Source: UBA6182 sp964479585 (GTDB taxonomy: Bacteria; Bacillota_I; Bacilli_A; Erysipelotrichales; Erysipelotrichaceae). Taken from it: DNA of 51,945 nt. Within the stretch, counting starts at the first letter, position 1, and each line of letters opens with the position of its first letter. The position numbers and the translations under genes were made by a program. Positions 48,438-51,945 of this stretch are shown piece by piece. The notes below the pieces were generated by a model. That model was given only the letters and a program-made list of their open reading frames with translations. It had not been told where the DNA came from and ran no database searches. The stretch is taken from NCBI GenBank assembly GCA_964479585.1, contig CAYZMP010000006.1, positions 1 to 51,945 on the forward strand. Reading direction: 5' to 3'.

Positions 48438-49217
48438 ATGGGGAAAGTCATTGCCGTCGCAAATCAAAAAGGTGGTGTTGGTAAAACAACTACAAGTGTA
48501 AACTTAGCTGCTGGATTGGCGTATTTAAAACAGAAGGTACTATTAATTGATTTTGATCCTCAAGGAAACACCACCCAAGGTGTTGGTGCAGATCGTGCGA
48601 GTTTTAAGCTAAGTGCATATGATTTGTTGTTGGGTGATGTGTCTACAGAGCAAGTTGTGAAGCAAATTAAACAACCTCCTCTTGATTTGATTCCTTCTAC
48701 TATCGATTTAGCAGGAGCAGATTTAGAAATGGTGGATTTTAAAGTTGGAAGAGAAAAATTACTTAAAAATAAACTTGATCCAATGAAAGAAGTATACGAT
48801 TATATCATTATTGATTGTCCGCCATCATTAGGATTGTTAAACACCAATGCACTAACTGCTGCGGATAGTGTGATTATTCCTGTGCAATGTGAATATTATG
48901 CATTAGAAGGACTAACTCAACTATTATCAACGATACGTTTAGTACAAAAACTTTTTAATAGAAAGCTTTATATTGAGGGAGTACTTCTAACGATGTTTGA
49001 TGTAAGGACTCGATTAAGTGTAGAAGTTTCTTCAGAAGTTAGGAAATATTTCAAAGAACGTGTGTATAAAAGTATGATTCCAAGAAACATTAAGTTGACA
49101 GAAGCTCCATCTGCAGGACAATCTATCTTTGAATATGATGTTCGTTCTGAAGGTGCAAAATCATATGCAGCTTTAGCAAAAGAAGTGTTAAAGCGCAATG
49201 AGGGAGGCAAACAATGA
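48438..49217 (+). CDS. parA: Chromosome partitioning ATPase ParA (Soj)
   Basis: 259 aa. Deviant Walker A KGGVGKTTTSVNLAA near residue 10, LIDFDPQGNTTQG, and DYIIIDCPPSLGLLNTNAL as Walker B. Short type without an N-terminal repressor domain. It forms an ATP-dependent gradient on the nucleoid that moves ParB-parS, and in Bacillus also affects DnaA. The ATG at 48438 (MGKVIAVANQ) has AAAGGAG 5 bases upstream. Confidence 0.96.
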   Translation: MGKVIAVANQKGGVGKTTTSVNLAAGLAYLKQKVLLIDFDPQGNTTQGVGADRASFKLSAYDLLLGDVSTEQVVKQIKQPPLDLIPSTIDLAGADLEMVDFKVGREKLLKNKLDPMKEVYDYIIIDCPPSLGLLNTNALTAADSVIIPVQCEYYALEGLTQLLSTIRLVQKLFNRKLYIEGVLLTMFDVRTRLSVEVSSEVRKYFKERVYKSMIPRNIKLTEAPSAGQSIFEYDVRSEGAKSYAALAKEVLKRNEGGKQ

Positions 49218-50080
49218 GCGAAAAGAAAAACCGATTAGGCAAAGGTCTTGGTGCTATTTTTGGCGAAGATGTTAGTGATGTGTTAGAAGAAATACAACGT
49301 GGGAGTAGTGATGTTTTTGTAGGTGACAAAACAAAAATACCAGTTGATTCAATCATTAACAATCCATATCAACCGAGAAAAGAGTTTGATGAAACTAAAA
49401 TTCAAGAACTAGCCGCCTCTATATTAGAACATGGGATACTAACACCTATTCTAGTTAGAAAAACAGATATTGGGTATGAGTTAATTGCTGGTGAAAGAAG
49501 ACTTAGAGCATCTAAGTTAATTCAACTTGATGATATTGATGCCATTGTTGTGGATTTTGATGATGATCAAATGATGGAAGTTTCATTAATTGAAAACATC
49601 CAGCGTGAGAACTTAAACATCATGGAAGAAGCCATGGCTTATCAGCAAATGATGGATCGATTTGATTACACTCAAGAGTTGCTTGCTAAAAAAGTAGGTA
49701 AATCAAGAGAACACATTGCAAACACATTACGATTAAACAAACTACCAAAAGAGGTTGCAAAATTAGTTGTTGATAATCAATTAAGTATGGGACATGTTCG
49801 TCCATTAATTCCTCTTATTGAAACACAAGATATTTTACCATTAGCAAAGAAAATTGTATCTGAAGGCTTGTCTGTACGAGCGGTAGAAAAGATGCTTAAA
49901 AAGGTATCAAGCAAACCTAAGCCAACAAAAGATCTTTCAAGGTATGACTACGCAATCCAACTTATAGAAAAAAAGGTTCAAACAAAAGTTGTGATTGATG
50001 ATAATAAAATTCAAATTCACTATCATGGGGATGATGATCTTAATAGAATTTTAGAACTACTACATGTAATAGAAGACTAA
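49214..50080 (+). CDS. parB: Chromosome partitioning protein ParB (Spo0J)
   Basis: 288 aa. The N-terminal KKNRLGKGLGAIFGE interacts with ParA (basic and LG-rich); the CTP-binding parts are ILVRKTDIGYELIAGERRLRA and SLIENIQRENLNIMEEA, and the HTH is TQELLAKKVGKSREHIANTLRL; C-terminal dimerisation domain from about 225. Overlaps parA by ATGA. Target sites are the two parS at 8911 and 9257. Confidence 0.96.
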   Translation: MSEKKNRLGKGLGAIFGEDVSDVLEEIQRGSSDVFVGDKTKIPVDSIINNPYQPRKEFDETKIQELAASILEHGILTPILVRKTDIGYELIAGERRLRASKLIQLDDIDAIVVDFDDDQMMEVSLIENIQRENLNIMEEAMAYQQMMDRFDYTQELLAKKVGKSREHIANTLRLNKLPKEVAKLVVDNQLSMGHVRPLIPLIETQDILPLAKKIVSEGLSVRAVEKMLKKVSSKPKPTKDLSRYDYAIQLIEKKVQTKVVIDDNKIQIHYHGDDDLNRILELLHVIED

Positions 50081-50101
50081 AGCATGATATTCATGCTTTT
50101 T
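50080..50101 (+). terminator. Terminator of parB
   Basis: AAGCATGA, loop TAT, TCATGCTT, TTT. Adjoins the parB stop. Confidence 0.8.
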
Positions 50102-50118
50102 CTAACTGTGATTTCTCA

Positions 50119-50127
50119 TGATATAAT
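50119..50127 (+). promoter_or_regulatory. Extended -10 promoter of mnmE
   Basis: TG-A-TATAAT, 30 bases before the mnmE ATG. Confidence 0.5.
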
Positions 50128-50157
50128 AGAGCTGTTATTAATAAGAAAGGACCTAAG

Positions 50158-51489
50158 ATGATTCAAGATACAATTGTTGCAATTAGTAGCGCAACAACAC
50201 CACAAGCCATTGCTATTGTTCGTTTAAGTGGGCAAGAAGCGTTGGATATCGCAAACAAAGTGTTCACAAAAGATTTACACGTAAAACAATCTCATACTAT
50301 CACTTATGGTCATATAAAAGATCCTCATGATGATACCATCATAGATGAAGTGATGGTAAGTGTTTTTAAAGGGCCAAAAACATACACAACTGAAGATATT
50401 GTAGAAATAAACACGCATGGTGGCAGTATCGTAGCCAATCGTTTGGTTTCAATCTTATTAGGGCTTGGAGCAAGAATGGCACAGCCAGGTGAATTTACTC
50501 AACGTGCATTTATTCATGGTAGGATTGATTTAATTCAAGCTGAAGCTGTAAACGACTTAATTCATGCTAATAGTGATCAAGCTGCAGCACTTGCTATGAA
50601 TACATTATCTGGAGCGCTTAAAGATATTTTAGAACCAATGATTGAAGAAGTATTAAGTATGATAGCACATATCGAAGTAAACATTGACTACCCTGAATAC
50701 GAAGATATTCACCAACTAACAACCAATGAAATACTTCCATCAGTTAATAGATGGTTAGATAAAGCACAAACCTTATTGAATTTATCCAAAGATGGGCAGA
50801 TTATCAAAGAGGGTGTAAAAACAGTCATTTTAGGAAAGCCAAATGTTGGGAAAAGTAGTTTATTAAACGCATTATTAAATGAAGATAAAGCAATTGTTAC
50901 TCCAGTTGCAGGTACAACAAGAGATTTAGTGGAAGGATGGATTCGACTCAAAAATATTCCATTACATTTGATTGATACTGCAGGAATTCATGAGAGTGAA
51001 GATGTGGTGGAGAAAATAGGAATTAATCGATCCATTGAATCGATAAAGTCTGCAGATCTGATTATTTTAGTTTTAGATGCATCAAGTAAGCAAGATCATA
51101 AGGACGAGCAATTATTAGAGAGAACAAAAAACAAACAACGAATTATTGTGTACAATAAAAGTGATTTAGCGATAAAAGAGAATGCTTTGCAAATATCAGC
51201 ACTAAATAAAGACATTCAACCACTGATTGATGAGATTGAAAAGATGTTTGCAAAAAACTTATTAGCAACAAAACAACCCTTGCTTCATAATCAACGGCAA
51301 ATAGGATTGTTTCAACAAGCTTTTTATTACATACAAGCAGCTAAGCAATCAATTGAAAATGGATATGAAGTGGATATAATAACGATTGATTTACAACAAG
51401 CTTATGATGCACTAACAACAATTTTACATGGGCAACATAAAACGCAGTTAATTGATGAAATATTTAAAAGATTCTGCCTGGGGAAATAA
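50158..51489 (+). CDS. mnmE: tRNA modification GTPase MnmE
   Basis: 443 aa partner of MnmG. N-terminal formyl-THF-binding domain (DTIVAISSATTPQAIAIVRLSG split across the first strand, then GGSIVANRL), G domain with GKPNVGKSSLLNAL, TPVAGTTRDLV, DTAGI, and YNKSD, and the C-terminal FCLGK with the conserved Cys (normally FCIGK). In Bacillus it precedes mnmG; here it is after parB. The 10-formyl donor could come from Fhs in the same window. AAAGGA precedes the ATG. Confidence 0.96.
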   Translation: MIQDTIVAISSATTPQAIAIVRLSGQEALDIANKVFTKDLHVKQSHTITYGHIKDPHDDTIIDEVMVSVFKGPKTYTTEDIVEINTHGGSIVANRLVSILLGLGARMAQPGEFTQRAFIHGRIDLIQAEAVNDLIHANSDQAAALAMNTLSGALKDILEPMIEEVLSMIAHIEVNIDYPEYEDIHQLTTNEILPSVNRWLDKAQTLLNLSKDGQIIKEGVKTVILGKPNVGKSSLLNALLNEDKAIVTPVAGTTRDLVEGWIRLKNIPLHLIDTAGIHESEDVVEKIGINRSIESIKSADLIILVLDASSKQDHKDEQLLERTKNKQRIIVYNKSDLAIKENALQISALNKDIQPLIDEIEKMFAKNLLATKQPLLHNQRQIGLFQQAFYYIQAAKQSIENGYEVDIITIDLQQAYDALTTILHGQHKTQLIDEIFKRFCLGK

Positions 51490-51490
51490 T

Positions 51491-51922
51491 ATGGAACTAT
51501 TTATAAAAAGAGGATTAGCGTTTATTATTGATTACATACTCATTATGATTCCAACAAGTATAGTATTGCTTGCTTTTGGAATTGTTAAATTAGTGCTTAG
51601 TGTGCTACCGTTTTTAAATGTGTTAAGTGATTTTATTTGGCTTTCTGCAATATCATTTGTTATTTATGTGTTGTATGAAGTGATTTGTTTATCAATTTTC
51701 TCACGAACAATAGGTAAAGCAATATTTGGATTACGAATCAAGCAAAACAACTCTTATCATTTGGACCTTTCAACCATTTTAATTCGTAGTGTTGCTAAGA
51801 TTTTCTTTGTATCTGGATATTTTGTTTGGGTTGTAATTATTAACATGTTGTTTGTATTAGGTCAAAACCAACATCGAAGTATACATGATTGGATTGCGGG
51901 GACATCAGTATGGGAAAACTAG
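51491..51922 (+). CDS. RDD family membrane protein
   Basis: 143 aa with three or four hydrophobic segments (about 8-28, 42-66, 90-100, 112-130). Starts MELFIKRGLAFIIDYILI, the RDD-domain opening with R and D in the first helix, and includes FSRTIGKAIFGLRI and the C-terminal HRSIHDWIAGTSV, both typical. The family may act in ion or osmolyte transport; role unknown here. The ATG at 51491 follows mnmE by 1 base, with GGGGA. Confidence 0.85.
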   Translation: MELFIKRGLAFIIDYILIMIPTSIVLLAFGIVKLVLSVLPFLNVLSDFIWLSAISFVIYVLYEVICLSIFSRTIGKAIFGLRIKQNNSYHLDLSTILIRSVAKIFFVSGYFVWVVIINMLFVLGQNQHRSIHDWIAGTSVWEN

Positions 51923-51945
51923 GATGGATTGATTCTCATGCTCAT
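51910..51945 (+). CDS. Start of a TatD-family hydrolase, cut by window end
   Basis: An ATG at 51910 opens MGKLGWIDSHAH, 12 codons to the last base. WIDSHAH is the first metal-binding motif (D-x-H-x-H type, here DSHAH) of TatD-like deoxyribonucleases. It overlaps the RDD gene stop by 13 bp in another frame and has GGGGA about 7 bases upstream. Identification rests on these 12 residues only. Confidence 0.55.
   Translation, partial: MGKLGWIDSHAH

Noticed and set aside
1..51945. tRNA, rRNA, tmRNA, RNase P RNA or CRISPR array
   Set aside because: None of the gaps shows a cloverleaf with GTTCRA, rRNA sequence or evenly spaced repeats; the gaps are accounted for by promoters, terminators, the origin, the SRP RNA and the T-box.

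Overview
The window is a replication-origin region from a low-GC (AT-rich) member of the Bacillota. Genes end freely on TGA (recR, recF, gpmI, rsmI, noc), so TGA is a stop codon and the Mycoplasma/Spiroplasma code is excluded. Gene order follows the Bacillus type in blocks: dnaA-dnaN-yaaA-recF-gyrB-gyrA ... serS-tadA-dnaX-recR on one side of the origin, rpmH-rnpA-yidC-jag on the other, then pth-mfd-rqcP-divIC, tmk-holB-ricT-rsmI-metG and mnmG-rsmG-noc-parA-parB-mnmE. A very short SRP RNA (about 81 nt) and the absence of sporulation genes and of ebfC, darA and yabA from their usual places suggest a reduced lineage near Erysipelotrichia, Haloplasmatales or Izemoplasmatales. A RodA/FtsW-type protein argues for a cell wall. 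The lineage is an inference; no 16S gene is present.

Layout. 1-3254: end of rodA, nadK, a CYTH protein, and an unrecognised protein with a PUA/EVE-like N-terminus and a possible nuclease C-terminus, which is the last gene of the dnaX-recR-fhs operon. 3271-17679 (all leftward): fhs, recR, dnaX, tadA, SRP RNA, serS, gyrA, gyrB, recF, yaaA, dnaN, dnaA. Two parS sites lie in and just upstream of serS. 16176-18202: the bipartite origin on both sides of dnaA, with seven identical variant DnaA boxes and a 12-bp-stem inverted repeat holding one box in its loop. 18203-20228 (rightward): rpmH, rnpA, yidC, jag. 20248-21805: an intact IS1182-type insertion sequence that has duplicated the jag terminator hairpin as a 22-bp direct repeat. 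21872-28105: pth, mfd, rqcP, divIC, gpmI. 28167-30325: dihydroxyacetone kinase genes dhaK-dhaL behind a palindromic operator, with dhaM convergent to them. 30391-33572: a MacB-like ABC transporter. 33581-41334: a two-helix membrane protein, a Nudix hydrolase, tmk-holB-ricT-rsmI, a T-box riboswitch with metG, and two membrane proteins. 41423-44855: a YtrA-type repressor with its ABC transporter and a visible operator over the promoter. 44987-51945: mnmG, rsmG, noc, parA, parB, mnmE, an RDD protein and the first codons of a TatD-like gene.

How the genes fit together. Most of the window is core machinery: initiation (DnaA, oriC), clamp and clamp loader (DnaN, DnaX, HolB), topology (GyrAB), repair (RecF, RecR, Mfd), segregation (ParA, ParB, parS, Noc), and tRNA and ribosome maturation (TadA, MnmE, MnmG, RsmG, RsmI, RnpA, Pth, RqcP). 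Transcription runs away from oriC on both sides for about 15 kb leftward and most of the way rightward. Intergenic space is small, and convergent genes often share one hairpin that also contains a stop codon. No rRNA, tRNA or CRISPR array was seen.
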